Of a DNA stretch of 64,000 nt, positions 19,078 through 29,567 are shown piece after piece. A model generated the notes under the pieces. That model ran no database searches. It worked only from the letters and a program-made list of their open reading frames with translations, and had not been told where the DNA came from. Numbering within the stretch: position 1 is the first letter of the stretch; each line of letters opens with the position of its first letter. The stretch covers positions 62,001-126,000 of the forward strand of contig NZ_RQYW01000005.1 in assembly GCF_003932895.1 (NCBI RefSeq), read 5' to 3'. A program made the position numbers and the translations under genes. Origin of the DNA: Leptotrichia sp. OH3620_COT-345. GTDB taxonomy: Bacteria; Fusobacteriota; Fusobacteriia; Fusobacteriales; Leptotrichiaceae.

Positions 19078-19304
19078 AAATAAGAATAATTAAAATAAGA
19101 TATCATAATTGTGTTAAACGAATTACTGAATGGTACATAATAATTTTTATCTATTTAAAAAATTATATAACTATTTACATAATTAAATGAAAATAAAAAT
19201 TTAAAATATAAGTAAATATTCAAAAATTGAAAAAATAATATTATAATAAAATAAAATTTAAAAATTAAGATAAGAAAATATATTAAAAACAAAAGGAGAC
19301 AGAA

Positions 19305-19961
19305 TTGCAGATAATAGGAAGAGGAATGCAATTTTTATTAACAGGAATATGTTTGTTAATAAAAATTATTATAAATGTTTTTTGGAAATTGTATATTTTT
19401 GTAATTGGAATATTATTATTTTTTACAGTGTTAATGAATATTAACAGTTGGAAATTATTTTGGGAATTTTTATTTTTAGGATTTCAAGTGCTTGTAGCAG
19501 GGTTTCTGACAGATTTTGTAAATAGTTGGACAGGAAAAATTTTTGGTAATATATTAAATGAAGAAGAGGAAGATAAAGATATTTTTGAAAAATATAAGAA
19601 ACAATTTTTTTATCAAAATAAAAGAAGTGAATATAATTCAGAACAGTCAAATTATTCGAGTTCCGGATATTCAAATTATTCAGGGTATTCTGAATATAAA
19701 GAAAATAAATATGAAAATTATTCAAAAGCTCGGGATGATATTGTAAAAAAATATGAAGAATATTTAGAATATTTCGGAATAAATACGAAAATGAAAATAA
19801 CATTGAAGATAATAAAAAAAGCATATAAAACAAAAATTAAAGAAGTACATCCTGATAAAAATCCTGGAAAAGACACTACCGAAGAAACTGTAAAAGTAAA
19901 CGAAATAAAAGAATTCCTGGATATAAATTTGGAATATTATTTAATGAAAAGAGGTTTTTAA
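19305..19961 (+). CDS. Membrane-anchored J-domain protein
   Basis: A 218-residue protein with a TTG start at 19305 supported by AAGGAGA 5 bases upstream. The N-terminal 75 residues form two or three hydrophobic segments (about 10-46 and 50-72). An acidic patch (EEEEDKD) and a Ser/Tyr/Asn-rich linker (about 105-140) follow. The C-terminal J domain starts near 150 (YLEYFGINTKMKITLKIIKKAYK) and has the diagnostic HPDK at 182-185. J domains stimulate DnaK-type Hsp70 ATPase, so this probably recruits DnaK to the membrane. It lacks the Gly/Phe and zinc regions of true DnaJ. Client and partner are unknown. A GTG-started small gene follows without a gap. Confidence 0.8.
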   Translation: MQIIGRGMQFLLTGICLLIKIIINVFWKLYIFVIGILLFFTVLMNINSWKLFWEFLFLGFQVLVAGFLTDFVNSWTGKIFGNILNEEEEDKDIFEKYKKQFFYQNKRSEYNSEQSNYSSSGYSNYSGYSEYKENKYENYSKARDDIVKKYEEYLEYFGINTKMKITLKIIKKAYKTKIKEVHPDKNPGKDTTEETVKVNEIKEFLDINLEYYLMKRGF

Positions 19962-20123
19962 GTGGTTATAAAAAACTTTAAATATGTAAAATTGGCCTTA
20001 ATATGTCCTTATATAATAATATTCCTATGGGAAGTATATATTTACTATCTTTATCAAAGTCCTGATTCATCTGTTATGGTAATTCCTTTTGTAGGTTTGT
20101 TAATAATGTTTAAAAGATCTTAG
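19962..20123 (+). CDS. Small two-helix membrane protein
   Basis: A 53-residue frame starting with GTG immediately after the stop of the J-domain gene, with AGAGG 8 bases upstream. It has two hydrophobic segments (about 10-31, LALICPYIIIFLWEVYIYYL, and 38-50) separated by YQSPDSS, and ends KRS. No family recognised. The zero-gap junction and ribosome site favour real translation together with the membrane J protein. Confidence 0.55.
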   Translation: MVIKNFKYVKLALICPYIIIFLWEVYIYYLYQSPDSSVMVIPFVGLLIMFKRS

Positions 20124-20140
20124 GACTTGGAGAGATAATA

Positions 20141-20401
20141 ATGAAAAGAGAACTTTATCGAAGAATAGTCAAATTACCTATTTCCAAATTTAATATAATG
20201 AACTGGAATGTTAATAAAAATATCGGGATATCATTTGTTGATTTTGAAGGAAATACATTCTGGTTTTGCGGAACACGGACTGATTTTGAAATGCATATAC
20301 TTTCATTGAAAAATATATATAGTAGGGAATATAATGATTACATTATATTTAAAGATATAATTAATAATAACAGTTATGTAGTTTATAAGTATACTGAGTA
20401 A
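20141..20401 (+). CDS. Small hypothetical protein
   Basis: An 86-residue protein without signal or membrane segment, rich in aromatic residues and Asn (MNWNVNKN, GNTFWFCGTRTDFEMHI). GGAGAG lies upstream of ATG 20141. It follows the two-helix membrane gene by 17 bases and is probably its operon partner. I do not recognise the family. A terminator candidate lies 220 bases downstream. Confidence 0.6.
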   Translation: MKRELYRRIVKLPISKFNIMNWNVNKNIGISFVDFEGNTFWFCGTRTDFEMHILSLKNIYSREYNDYIIFKDIINNNSYVVYKYTE

Positions 20402-20619
20402 ATAAAAATATTTATCTAATATAAATAAAAAATCTTGATTTTTCAAAAAATAGAGATACAGTTTATTAAGATATAAAAAATATATATAAATATATATCTA
20501 AAAAGAAACTTGCTCATAAATTTTGGAAAAATTATTTGAATAATAATTAAAAATGACGGATAAATTATTAATTTGATTAATATTAAAGATAATAATCGAA
20601 AATAAAACTGTAAAAATTT

Positions 20620-20660
20620 AAAATGCTTTTCTATAATTAAAATGGAAAGGTATTTTTTAT
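20620..20660 (+). terminator. Rho-independent terminator candidate
   Basis: A 12-bp stem with two G-U pairs (AAAATGCTTTTC with GAAAGGTATTTT), a 13-base loop and trailing T. It would end the J-domain operon. Confidence 0.5.
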
Positions 20661-20867
20661 TATATTATGAAATGTCGATTATAATAAAAAATATTATAAC
20701 TATTAGTATTGTTTTCTGTTAGAAGTCCTTTCAAAAATATATATTATATGCTGTATTAATTTGATAATGATTAAAATAAAACAAAATAAACAGAAATTTT
20801 ACAAAAAAATCATAAAATTATATTCCAAAAAAAATATTTTTTTTGAAAAGTTAAAAAATAAAATATA

Positions 20868-20876
20868 TGATATAAT
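20868..20876 (+). promoter_or_regulatory. Extended -10 of the ROK regulator promoter
   Basis: TG-A-TATAAT without a good -35 at normal spacing. It gives a leader of about 115 bases that contains the repeated motif. Confidence 0.5.
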
Positions 20877-20912
20877 AAATAATAATAATATATTTTTTAG
20901 AAATTAAAAAAA

Positions 20913-20966
20913 GTTAAAAAAGTTAATGAAAAAAAACAAACTTTTTTTTGAAAAGTTAAAAAAGTT
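20913..20966. promoter_or_regulatory. Repeated operator-like motif
   Basis: GTTAAAAAAGTT occurs at 20913-20924 and again at 20955-20966, exactly 42 bases apart (four helical turns), with a partial copy at 20850. The second copy forms a 9-bp inverted repeat with an AACTTTTTT just before it (from 20939). This suits autoregulation by the ROK protein. Confidence 0.4.
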
Positions 20967-20998
20967 GGGTATATTTGTTATAGAAGAGGATGATTGAA

Positions 20999-22246
20999 AT
21001 GCAGGAAGAAAAAAAAGCAAAAGTCAGGAAGTTGAATAAAACTGATTATCAGATACTTGAGAAGACAATGAAAAATTCCAAAATTTCCAGAACGGACTTA
21101 TCAGAACAGTTGGAACTTACTCCCGCAGCAATTTCAAAAGCAATAAAAAAACTAATTTCTCATAATCTTATAGAAGAACATCACAATTTAAACTCTACAG
21201 GAGGAAGACCAAGAACAGTCTTAAGAATAAACAGAAAATATAAGAAAATTATAGGTATTAATCTGGGAGTAGGATTTATAAGTATAGCAGTTAGTTATCT
21301 GAATGGTGAGATACTGCAAATCGGCGAAAGGAAATTTGCTTTTAAAACTCAGGAAAAAGTACTTGATTTATTAGATGAGGAAATATCAAATATTATTGAA
21401 AAATTCAGTATAGATTCCATTGCCGGGATAGGTCTTGCAACTCATGGTCTTGTAGATAGGAAAAAAGGAACGGTAATATTTTCCCCGCATTTCAAATGGA
21501 GGAAACTGGAAATTCGTAAAAGACTTGAAAACAAGTATAATATTCCGGTTGTAGTTGAAAATGATGTAAGAGCCATGTTGACAGCAGAGCATATGTATGG
21601 GCGTGCAGGAAAAATGAAAAATTTTATGCTCTTATATATAAGAAACGGTGTAGGTTCTGCTATTTTCCTAAATGGGAAAATATTTGAAGGAAGCAATTAT
21701 GGAGCCGGTGAAATAGGGCATTTTATTGTAAAGGAAAATTCGACCGTACAATGTCGATGTGGAAAATATGGCTGTCTGGAAACTGAATATTCGGAGCAGG
21801 CACTTATAAACAGGACAATTTGGGAATTGGAAAAAAGAGAAAGCAGGGAAATAAAAGGAAAATTAACTATAGATCATGTGTATACTAAATTTAAAAATAA
21901 AGAAGAACCCTATTTTTCCATAGTAAAAGAAGCAGCATATGAAACGGGAAAAGTTGTCGGTAATATTTTGAATGTATTGGATATTAACGATGTAGTAGTT
22001 TCAGGAGATACGGTAATGGCTGAAAAACTGTTTCTTGATAATTTTAAAAAAGGTGTGGACAGGATGATACTTGAAGAATTCAATAAAAGAATCAGAATTG
22101 TTCCATCGGGACTTAGTGATATGATAGGCATTTATGGGGCGGTATCATTGATTACAAGTAATCTGTTTACAGGAGAAAAGCTCCTTAAAATAAAAAAAGA
22201 AAATGAAGTTCCCGAAAGTTTTACAGATATGGAAAAATTTTATTAA
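20999..22246 (+). CDS. ROK family transcriptional regulator (probable galactose regulator)
   Basis: A 415-residue protein: an N-terminal winged helix-turn-helix (about 12-70, SRTDLSEQLELTPAAISKAIKKL), then GGRPRT and a ROK sugar-kinase-like domain from about 80. The ROK zinc motif reads CRCGKYGCLE, preceded by GAGEIGHF. ATG 20999 is preferred because AGAGGA lies 9 bases upstream; the ATG at 20990 abuts that site. NagC/XylR/Mlc relatives are repressors released by sugars. Its place 41 bases before mglB and upstream of all gal genes suggests control of galactose uptake and use; that is inference from context. Confidence 0.85.
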   Translation: MQEEKKAKVRKLNKTDYQILEKTMKNSKISRTDLSEQLELTPAAISKAIKKLISHNLIEEHHNLNSTGGRPRTVLRINRKYKKIIGINLGVGFISIAVSYLNGEILQIGERKFAFKTQEKVLDLLDEEISNIIEKFSIDSIAGIGLATHGLVDRKKGTVIFSPHFKWRKLEIRKRLENKYNIPVVVENDVRAMLTAEHMYGRAGKMKNFMLLYIRNGVGSAIFLNGKIFEGSNYGAGEIGHFIVKENSTVQCRCGKYGCLETEYSEQALINRTIWELEKRESREIKGKLTIDHVYTKFKNKEEPYFSIVKEAAYETGKVVGNILNVLDINDVVVSGDTVMAEKLFLDNFKKGVDRMILEEFNKRIRIVPSGLSDMIGIYGAVSLITSNLFTGEKLLKIKKENEVPESFTDMEKFY

Positions 22247-22287
22247 ACTAAGGTTATAAAAAAAATTATTTTATAGAGGTGAAAAGG

Positions 22288-23307
22288 ATGAAAAAAATTT
22301 TATTGGTTATGTTGGGAATGTTTATGTTACTGGCATGCGGAGGAGAGAAAGAAGAAGCGAAAGGAGGTCAAGTAGAGGGAGGTAAGAAAATTAAAATTGG
22401 GGTTACTATTTACAAGTATGATGATAATTTTATGGCAACATTGAGAAAAGATCTTGAAGCATTTGCCAAAGAGGACGCCAATGTGGAATTGATTATGAAT
22501 GATTCTCAAAATAATCAGGCAACACAAAATGAACAGGTAGATACAATGATAGCAAAAGGTGTAAATGTATTGGCAATCAATCTGGTAGATCCTGCAGCGG
22601 GACAGACTATAATTGATAAAGCTAAAGCTGCCAATGTACCGGTTATATTTTTTAATAAGGATCCGGGAACTGCTGCATTACAATCATATGAAAAAGCTTA
22701 TTATGTAGGAACTAAACCTGAAGAATCAGGAGTAATTCAGGGACAGTTAATTGAAAAAAACTGGAAAGCCGATCCGAAAGAAGACCTGAACGGTGATGGA
22801 ATTATTCAATATGTACTTTTGAAAGGAGAACCCGGACATCCTGATGCTGAAGCAAGAACAACATATGTAATAAAAGAATTAAATGATAAAGGTGTTAAAA
22901 CAGAAAAATTAAATGAAGATACAGGAATGTGGGATGCAGCTCAGGCAAAAGATAAAATGGACGCATGGCTTTCAGGACCTAATGCTTCAAAAATAGAAGT
23001 AGTTATTTCAAATAATGATGGAATGGCACTTGGAGCATTGGAAGCATTGAAAGCTCATCAGAAACAGTTGCCTATTTATGGAGTTGACGCTTTAGCGGAA
23101 GCATTGACACTGATTGAATCAGGGGAATTAAAAGGAACTGTGTTGAATGATGGTAAAAATCAGGCTAAAGCAGTTCTTGAGCTGGCAAAAAATTTAGGAA
23201 ACGGAAAAGATCCTCTTGAAGGAACATCATGGAAATTTGAAGAAAAATCAGTTAGAATCCCTTATGTAGGTGTAGACAAAGACAACTTGGCAGAATTCAA
23301 AAAATAA
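22288..23307 (+). CDS. mglB: Galactose/methyl-galactoside-binding lipoprotein
   Basis: A substrate-binding protein of the MglBAC ABC transporter, 339 residues. ATG 22288 follows AGAGGTG by 6 bases. The signal peptide ends in a lipobox LLAC, so it is membrane-anchored through Cys19 ([10 protein letters not shown]). The periplasmic-binding-protein fold of the galactose type is shown by [29 protein letters not shown] and the calcium-binding loop DLNGDGIIQ, a feature of galactose/glucose-binding proteins. Anchoring as a lipoprotein, instead of a free periplasmic protein, differs from E. coli. The complete transporter follows. Confidence 0.9.
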   Translation: MKKILLVMLGMFMLLACGGEKEEAKGGQVEGGKKIKIGVTIYKYDDNFMATLRKDLEAFAKEDANVELIMNDSQNNQATQNEQVDTMIAKGVNVLAINLVDPAAGQTIIDKAKAANVPVIFFNKDPGTAALQSYEKAYYVGTKPEESGVIQGQLIEKNWKADPKEDLNGDGIIQYVLLKGEPGHPDAEARTTYVIKELNDKGVKTEKLNEDTGMWDAAQAKDKMDAWLSGPNASKIEVVISNNDGMALGALEALKAHQKQLPIYGVDALAEALTLIESGELKGTVLNDGKNQAKAVLELAKNLGNGKDPLEGTSWKFEEKSVRIPYVGVDKDNLAEFKK

Positions 23308-23328
23308 TTGGAGTAAATAAAAATTAAT

Positions 23329-23374
23329 GATACCGCTGATGAGCTCTTTGCAGACTTATTTGCGGTATCTTTTT
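23329..23374 (+). terminator. Intercistronic hairpin between mglB and mglA
   Basis: GATACCGC (23329-23336) and GCGGTATC (23362-23369) are perfect 8-bp arms with a 25-base loop, followed by TTTTT. It likely acts as a partial terminator or mRNA 3' stabiliser, giving more binding protein than transporter, as is common for such operons. Confidence 0.65.
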
Positions 23375-23389
23375 AAAAAGAGGTGAAAA

Positions 23390-24904
23390 ATGAAAAGTTC
23401 TGATAAAAAACATGAGTATGTTCTCAGAATGGAAGGTATAAGTAAGGAATTTCCCGGAGTAAAAGCATTGGACAAAGTCAATTTAAAAATAAGACCAAAT
23501 AGTGTTCATGCATTAATGGGAGAAAACGGAGCGGGGAAGTCTACACTTATGAAATGTTTGTTCGGAATATACAAAAAAGATACAGGGGCAATTTATCTTG
23601 AAGGGGAAAAAATAGAGTTCAGAAATTCTAAAGAAGCACTTGAAAAAGGTGTATCAATGGTACATCAAGAATTAAATCAAGTTGTACAAAGAAATGTAAT
23701 GGACAATATATGGTTAGGAAGATATCCGAAAAAAGGACTATTCATAGATGAAGAAAAAATGTACAAAGATACAAAGGAAATATTTGACAGACTTGAAATA
23801 AAGATAGATCCGAGAACTAAGGTAAGCAATCTTTCAGTATCTCAAATGCAGATGCTGGAAATTGCCAAAGCAGTTTCTTATGATTCAAAAGTACTTATAC
23901 TTGATGAACCGACTTCATCATTGACTGAGAATGAAGTAAAACATCTGTTTCATATAATAAAAAAATTACAGGGAAGTGGTATAGGAATAGTATATATTTC
24001 CCATAAAATGGAAGAAATTACTGAAATATGTGATGAGATAACAATATTAAGAGACGGTCAATGGGTTACAACAGAAAAAGTAAAGGATCTTACAACTGAT
24101 GAGATTATTAACCTTATGGTCGGAAGAGATTTGACAAGCAGATTTCCCGATAAGAACAATATTCCCTCCGATGTAATAATGGAAGTGGAAAATCTGACTG
24201 CCAAAAGGAAAAATTCAATTGAAAATGTTTCATTTACTTTGCATAAAGGAGAAATTTTAGGAATAGCCGGACTTGTAGGTTCTAAAAGAACAGATATAGT
24301 TGAAACCGTGTTTGGGGTAATGGAAAAAAAATCCGGAATGATAAAAATACACGGTAAGGAAGTGAATATAACCAGTCCGAAAGAAGCTACAAAAAACGGA
24401 CTTGCACTTATTACCGAAGAAAGACGTTCTACCGGAATATTTTCAATGTTGGACATAAAATTTAATTCAATAATTTCAAATACAAAAAGTTATAAATCGA
24501 AAATAGGGTTGCTTGATGACAAAAGAATACAAAAAGATACAGGTTGGGTTATAGAAAGTATGAGAGTGAAGACACCGTCTCAGAAAACTCATATAGGAAG
24601 TCTTTCAGGCGGAAATCAGCAGAAAGTAATAATAGGAAGATGGCTTCTGACGGAGCCTGAAATACTTCTTATGGATGAGCCTACAAGGGGGATAGATGTC
24701 GGAGCGAAATTTGAAATATACCAGTTAATGGTAAATCTGGCAAAAAAAGATAAAGGAATTATTATGATTTCATCGGAAATGCCGGAACTTCTGGGAGTTA
24801 CCGACAGAATTTTGGTGATGAGTAATGGTAAAGTGGCGGGAATAGTCAAGACATCTGAAACAACTCAGGAAGAAATATTGAAATTAACGGCAAAGTATTT
24901 ATAG
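23390..24904 (+). CDS. mglA: Galactose ABC transporter ATP-binding protein
   Basis: A double ATPase of 504 residues, typical for MglA/RbsA. The first half has Walker [10 protein letters not shown] (44-52), signature [14 protein letters not shown] and Walker [11 protein letters not shown]. The second half has the degenerate P-loop [12 protein letters not shown] characteristic of this family, signature [14 protein letters not shown] and Walker [22 protein letters not shown] precedes ATG 23390. It energises sugar import with MglC. Confidence 0.94.
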   Translation: MKSSDKKHEYVLRMEGISKEFPGVKALDKVNLKIRPNSVHALMGENGAGKSTLMKCLFGIYKKDTGAIYLEGEKIEFRNSKEALEKGVSMVHQELNQVVQRNVMDNIWLGRYPKKGLFIDEEKMYKDTKEIFDRLEIKIDPRTKVSNLSVSQMQMLEIAKAVSYDSKVLILDEPTSSLTENEVKHLFHIIKKLQGSGIGIVYISHKMEEITEICDEITILRDGQWVTTEKVKDLTTDEIINLMVGRDLTSRFPDKNNIPSDVIMEVENLTAKRKNSIENVSFTLHKGEILGIAGLVGSKRTDIVETVFGVMEKKSGMIKIHGKEVNITSPKEATKNGLALITEERRSTGIFSMLDIKFNSIISNTKSYKSKIGLLDDKRIQKDTGWVIESMRVKTPSQKTHIGSLSGGNQQKVIIGRWLLTEPEILLMDEPTRGIDVGAKFEIYQLMVNLAKKDKGIIMISSEMPELLGVTDRILVMSNGKVAGIVKTSETTQEEILKLTAKYL

Positions 24905-24913
24905 GAGGAAAAA

Positions 24914-25945
24914 ATGACGGAAAAAATATTGAGCAAGGATAAGAAAAGTATAAATCCAAAAGAAATAATAATGAATGGAGGGATATATCTCGTTTTAGTG
25001 TTACTTTTAATTATGATAATAGTAAAAGATCCATCATTTTTAAGTTTGAGAAATTTTCAGAATATTCTTACACAGTCATCGGTAAGAATAATAATAGCAT
25101 TGGGAGTGGCAGGAATTATAGTAACTCAAGGAACGGACCTTTCAGTAGGAAGACAGGTCGGAATGGCTGCATTGCTTTCAGCTACATTATTACAGGCAGT
25201 AACTAATCCGAACAAAGTTTTTAAAGGACTTGCAACTTTACCTATACCTCTCGTTATACTTATAGTAATAATTTTAGGAGCAATATTTGGACTGGTGAAT
25301 GGTCTTATAGTTGCAAAACTTAATGTTGTACCTTTTGTTACGACAATGGGGACAATGGTTATAGTGTATGGGATAAATTCTCTTTATTTTGATTATGTAG
25401 GTGCTTCACCTGTTGCCGGATTTTCTCCGAAATATTCTGAAGTTGCACAGGGATATTTGTTCAAAATAGGTCAGCTAAGTCCTTCAAAACTTATATTGTA
25501 TGCTGTAGTAGCGATAATATTTATGTGGATATTGTGGAATAAGACAGTGTTCGGAAAAAATCTGTTTGCAGTAGGAGGAAACCCTGAAGCGGCAAGAGTT
25601 TCAGGAGTAAATGTGGCAAGAACACTTATAACAGTGTATATATTATCAGGAATTATGTATGCACTTGGAGGATTTCTTGAAGCGGCGCGTATAGGTTCTG
25701 CTACAAACAATCTCGGATTTATGTATGAAATGGATGCTATTGCCGCATGTGTAGTAGGAGGAGTTTCTTTTAGCGGGGGAGTAGGAAAAATTTCGGGAGT
25801 AGTTGCGGGAGTTATTATATTTACTCTTATAAATTATGGATTGACTTATGTTGAAGTAAGTCCATACTGGCAATATATTATAAAAGGAATAATAATTATA
25901 GTGGCAGTTGCAATAGATGTATTGAAATATAAGAAAAATAAATAA
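24914..25945 (+). CDS. mglC: Galactose ABC transporter permease
   Basis: A 343-residue membrane permease with eight to ten hydrophobic segments. Family motifs include SLRNFQNILTQSSVRIIIALGVAGIIVTQGTDLSVGRQVG and GGNPEAARVSGVNV, the loop that contacts the ATPase, and GGVSFSGGVGKISG. AGGAGG lies before ATG 24914, 9 bases after mglA. Together with mglB and mglA it completes a galactose/methyl-galactoside importer. Confidence 0.93.
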   Translation: MTEKILSKDKKSINPKEIIMNGGIYLVLVLLLIMIIVKDPSFLSLRNFQNILTQSSVRIIIALGVAGIIVTQGTDLSVGRQVGMAALLSATLLQAVTNPNKVFKGLATLPIPLVILIVIILGAIFGLVNGLIVAKLNVVPFVTTMGTMVIVYGINSLYFDYVGASPVAGFSPKYSEVAQGYLFKIGQLSPSKLILYAVVAIIFMWILWNKTVFGKNLFAVGGNPEAARVSGVNVARTLITVYILSGIMYALGGFLEAARIGSATNNLGFMYEMDAIAACVVGGVSFSGGVGKISGVVAGVIIFTLINYGLTYVEVSPYWQYIIKGIIIIVAVAIDVLKYKKNK

Positions 25946-25956
25946 TTGAAATATGT

Positions 25957-25975
25957 GAGGGCTGTTATTGCCCTC
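25957..25975 (+). terminator. Small GC-rich hairpin after mglC
   Basis: GAGGGC and GCCCTC arms with a 7-base loop, but only a weak T-run. It could reduce read-through into galK or protect the mgl mRNA end. Confidence 0.4.
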
Positions 25976-26066
25976 GTATTTCGCTATATATGAAATTTTG
26001 ATTTTATTTTAATAATAATAGTGAGATAAATAAAATAAAAATTTAATTTTTCAGGAGGAAACAACA

Positions 26067-27224
26067 ATGTCTGATTTAAAGAGAAAATTTTTGAAAGTAT
26101 TTGGAGAAACACATGAAAAGGAATTTTTCTCTCCGGGAAGAGTAAATTTAATCGGAGAGCATACAGACTATAATGGAGGGAATGTATTTCCCTGTGCTAT
26201 AGACAGAGGAACTTATGCCTTTGTAAAATTAAGGAATGATAATAACTTTAGAATGTATTCTGAAAATTTTGAGAAATTAGGTGTAATAGAATTCAGTTTG
26301 GATAAACTTGAAAATGAAAAAGAACATAACTGGGCTAATTATCCTAAAGGAGTTATAAAAATGTTTACGGAAGCAGGGTATGAAATAAATAGAGGATTTG
26401 ATATACTGTTTTACGGAAATATACCTAACGGTGCAGGACTTTCATCGTCAGCTTCTATTGAAATACTTACCGGAATAGTATTAAAAAATTTATTTAATCT
26501 GAATATAGATATGATAGAAATGGTAAAATTATGTCAAAAAACAGAAAACTTATTTATCGGAGTGAATTCAGGAATAATGGATCAATTTGCAGTGGGAATG
26601 GGTAAAAAAGATCATGCAATTTTACTTGACTGTAATACATTAAAATATGAATATGTACCTGTTATACTTAAAGATGAAGTAATAGTAATATCGAATACTA
26701 ATAAAAGAAGAGGTCTTGCAGATTCAAAATATAACGAAAGACGTGAAGAATGTGAACAGGCATTGAAAGATTTACAGAAAAAACTTAATATAAAAGCATT
26801 GGGAGAACTGTCAACTGAAGTTTTTGAAGTAAATAAAAAATTAATAGAAAATGAAGTAAACAGAAAAAGAGCGAAACATGCAGTTTATGAAAATCAGAGA
26901 ACTTTAAAAGCTCAACAGGAATTATCAAAAGGAAATTTGGAAGAATTCGGAAAATTAATGAACCGGTCTCACGAATCACTCAGAGATGATTATGAAGTTA
27001 CGGGAAAGGAACTTGATACATTAGTGGAATTGGCATGGAAACAGGATGGAGTAATAGGTTCAAGAATGACAGGTGCAGGATTTGGAGGATGTACCGTAAG
27101 TATAGTGAAAAAAGATAAAGTCGATGAATTTATAAATAATGTGGGAAAAGAATATAAAGAAAAAATAGGATATGATGCTGATTTTTATATTGTAAAAGTA
27201 AGTGAAGGACCGAGAATGTTATGA
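26067..27224 (+). CDS. galK: Galactokinase
   Basis: Phosphorylates galactose to galactose-1-phosphate with ATP, 385 residues, the first step of the Leloir pathway. The galactokinase signature [15 protein letters not shown] is at residues 24-38. The GHMP-kinase ATP motif is [13 protein letters not shown] (about 125-137), and the C-terminal motif is [21 protein letters not shown] precedes ATG 26067. The gene overlaps galM by 4 bases. Confidence 0.97.
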   Translation: MSDLKRKFLKVFGETHEKEFFSPGRVNLIGEHTDYNGGNVFPCAIDRGTYAFVKLRNDNNFRMYSENFEKLGVIEFSLDKLENEKEHNWANYPKGVIKMFTEAGYEINRGFDILFYGNIPNGAGLSSSASIEILTGIVLKNLFNLNIDMIEMVKLCQKTENLFIGVNSGIMDQFAVGMGKKDHAILLDCNTLKYEYVPVILKDEVIVISNTNKRRGLADSKYNERREECEQALKDLQKKLNIKALGELSTEVFEVNKKLIENEVNRKRAKHAVYENQRTLKAQQELSKGNLEEFGKLMNRSHESLRDDYEVTGKELDTLVELAWKQDGVIGSRMTGAGFGGCTVSIVKKDKVDEFINNVGKEYKEKIGYDADFYIVKVSEGPRML

Positions 27225-28270
27225 TAAGTGTAGAAAAAAAACTGTTTGGAATATATAAAGGGGAAAAAATATTTAGATATGAGTTGAAAAACAGCAACGG
27301 ATTTCAAGTGAATATCTTAAATTTAGGAGGGATTATAACGGGAATATATGTGAAAGACAAAAAAGGAAACATTAAAAATACAGTATTAGGTTATCAAGAG
27401 ATTGAAAAATATATCGGAAATTCGGCATATCCCGGTGCTATAATAGGAAGAACTGCAGGAAGAATAAAAAATGGAGAATTTTCGATTGACGGAGTAAAAT
27501 ACAGTTTGGGAAAAAATGACGGTAAAAATTCTTTGCATGGAGGGAAAGAGGGTCTTAATGACAAAATTTACAATGTAAAGGAATTAGGTAACGGGATAGA
27601 ACTGTCTTATATAAGTCCTCATATGGAAGAAGGGTATCCGGGTACGGTAGAATTTAAAATTTTATATTTAATAAATGAAAATAACGGATTATCTCTTGAA
27701 TATAATGCCGTTTCAGACAGGAAAACTTATATTAATCTGACTAATCATACATATTTTAATTTGTCCGGAAATCTTGAAAAAAATGGAGATGAGCAGATAT
27801 TAAAAATAAAAGCGGATAATGTATGTGAATTAGGTTCAGGGCTTATACCTACAGGAAATTTTATCAGTGTTGAAAACACCGTGTTTGACTTTAGAGAAGG
27901 ATTGAAAATAAAGGATGGTATAGAAAAGGGACATTCCCAGTTTAAAATAACAAGGGCATATGATCATCCTTTCATTTTGAATTATAGTGGAGTCGAGAAT
28001 GAACCTCAAATTATACTTTACTCTGAGTATAGCGGCATAGAAATGGAAATCAGGACAACTGAAAGATCGGTAGTAATATATACAGGAAATTATCTTGATG
28101 ATGTTTCTGAATTTCAGGAAGAAAAAGGACAGAATAGGCGTTATCTTGGAGTAACGATAGAAACACAGGATTTTCCTGACGGAATAAATATAAAAAACTT
28201 CAATGTAAAACCTCTTAAAGCAGGAGAAAAATATTATAGTAAAACTACATATAAATTTAATATAGTTTAG
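27221..28270 (+). CDS. galM: Aldose 1-epimerase (galactose mutarotase)
   Basis: Interconverts alpha and beta galactose so that galactokinase receives the alpha form, 349 residues. Conserved features are [22 protein letters not shown] with a catalytic-region His, [12 protein letters not shown] with the catalytic His, and [12 protein letters not shown] with the catalytic Glu. ATG 27221 overlaps the galK stop (ATGA), so the two are coupled. Confidence 0.95.
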   Translation: MISVEKKLFGIYKGEKIFRYELKNSNGFQVNILNLGGIITGIYVKDKKGNIKNTVLGYQEIEKYIGNSAYPGAIIGRTAGRIKNGEFSIDGVKYSLGKNDGKNSLHGGKEGLNDKIYNVKELGNGIELSYISPHMEEGYPGTVEFKILYLINENNGLSLEYNAVSDRKTYINLTNHTYFNLSGNLEKNGDEQILKIKADNVCELGSGLIPTGNFISVENTVFDFREGLKIKDGIEKGHSQFKITRAYDHPFILNYSGVENEPQIILYSEYSGIEMEIRTTERSVVIYTGNYLDDVSEFQEEKGQNRRYLGVTIETQDFPDGINIKNFNVKPLKAGEKYYSKTTYKFNIV

Positions 28271-28564
28271 TATTAAAAAAGTCCAAAATATTGTGAGTTA
28301 TATGAAAAGATTGCTATTATATTGAAGATAAAAAATAGAAATTCAATAAATAAAAATGATATTTACTTTTATAAAAGAAATTTGCAGATAAGAATATATG
28401 AAATTGAGAGTCAATATTTTATTAATTTCAAAAAATAGAAAGATATATAAAATTTATATACTTTTATAATTCTTAAAATATTTAAAGTAGTTTGGACAGT
28501 AATATATTCCAAGAGAATTGATTTTTACAGCAACAAATCAAAAAATAGAAAAGGAGTCATTAAA
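28271..28564. other. Gap between galM and galE
   Basis: No gene. TATAAT at 28465-28470 could be a -10 but lacks a convincing -35. A small inverted repeat, TTGGA (28492-28496) with TCCAA (28508-28512), is the only operator-like element. galE-galT may therefore have their own weak promoter. Confidence 0.4.
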
Positions 28565-29542
28565 ATGAATGTACTTGTAGTAGGAGGAGCCGGATATATA
28601 GGATCACATACTGTAAATCTGCTTAAGAAAAATGGTTACACTCCGATAATTTATGATAATTTATCAAAAGGTTATGAAAATGTGGCTGAAATATTAAATG
28701 TCAAAATTATAAAAGGAGATCTCGGAGACAGGGAAAAACTGAAACAGGTTTTTGAAGAGGAAAAAATAGATGCAGTTATGCATTTTGCAGCATTTATAGA
28801 AGTAGGAGAATCTGTACAGAAACCGTCTGAATATTATGACAATAATGTAGTAAAAGTTATAAAATTACTGGATCAGATGGTAGAGTCAGGAGTGAAATAT
28901 TTTATATTCAGCTCTACAGCTGCAACTTTCGGTGAGCCTCAAAAGGAAAAAATAGATGAAACTCATATTCAATTACCTATAAATCCTTATGGAAAAACAA
29001 AATTGGTAGTGGAAAAAATACTTGAAGACTATGACACGGCTTATGAACTTAAAAGTACAGTACTTAGGTATTTCAATGCAAGCGGGTGTGATAAAGATGG
29101 GTTGATAGGAGAAAGTCATATACCTGAAACTCATTTAATCCCTCTCATATTACATGCGGCAAGCGGTAAAAGGGAAAGCATAAAAATATTCGGAAATGAT
29201 TATAATACTAAAGATGGTACATGTGTAAGAGATTTTGTACATGTATATGATTTGGCAAAAGCACATATTCTGGGAATGGAAAAAATGTTTAAGGAAAACA
29301 GAAGTTTGAACTATAATCTCGGAAGCGGAGAAGGATATACAGTAAAAGAAGTTATTAACAAAGTCAGAGAAGTTACAGGAAAAGACTTTAAAGTGGAAGA
29401 AGTAGAAAAAAGAGCGGGAGATCCTGCGATTTTAATAGCTGATTCCACAAAAGCCGAAAAAGAGTTGGGTTGGAAACCTGAATATAATCTTGAGGAAATT
29501 ATAAAATCAGCATGGAAATGGGAAACAGATAAAAAATATTAA
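28565..29542 (+). CDS. galE: UDP-glucose 4-epimerase
   Basis: Interconverts UDP-galactose and UDP-glucose, 325 residues, an NAD-dependent SDR enzyme. The nucleotide-binding motif is GGAGYIGSH (7-15). The catalytic set is the SSTAA segment (116-120) and Tyr142xxxLys146 in NPYGKTK. Family signatures LRYFNASGCD and GDGTCVRDFVHV-like (DGTCVRDFVHVYDLA) are present. AAGGAG precedes ATG 28565. It works with GalT in the Leloir cycle. Confidence 0.97.
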   Translation: MNVLVVGGAGYIGSHTVNLLKKNGYTPIIYDNLSKGYENVAEILNVKIIKGDLGDREKLKQVFEEEKIDAVMHFAAFIEVGESVQKPSEYYDNNVVKVIKLLDQMVESGVKYFIFSSTAATFGEPQKEKIDETHIQLPINPYGKTKLVVEKILEDYDTAYELKSTVLRYFNASGCDKDGLIGESHIPETHLIPLILHAASGKRESIKIFGNDYNTKDGTCVRDFVHVYDLAKAHILGMEKMFKENRSLNYNLGSGEGYTVKEVINKVREVTGKDFKVEEVEKRAGDPAILIADSTKAEKELGWKPEYNLEEIIKSAWKWETDKKY

Positions 29543-29567
29543 TTAAAACAGACAGGATGTAGATAAT

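Larger units (their letters stand above)
18298..19304. other. One-kilobase AT-rich gap with relic-like and palindromic segments
   Basis: No supportable intact gene. At 18455-18568 one frame reads about 35 codons (RFFKLKQIVKKLENKDVG and on), ending in TGA, with no start; it may be the tail of a decayed gene. A perfect hairpin lies at 18513-18534, a terminator at 18762-18787, and a pair of distant inverted repeats at 18924-18943 and 19058-19077. The rest is low-complexity A/T. Confidence 0.5.
20402..20998. other. AT-rich regulatory gap before the galactose region
   Basis: No gene seen. It holds a terminator candidate (20620-20660), an extended -10 promoter element (20868-20876) and a repeated GTTAAAAAAGTT motif (20913-20966) in front of the ROK regulator. 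Confidence 0.6.
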
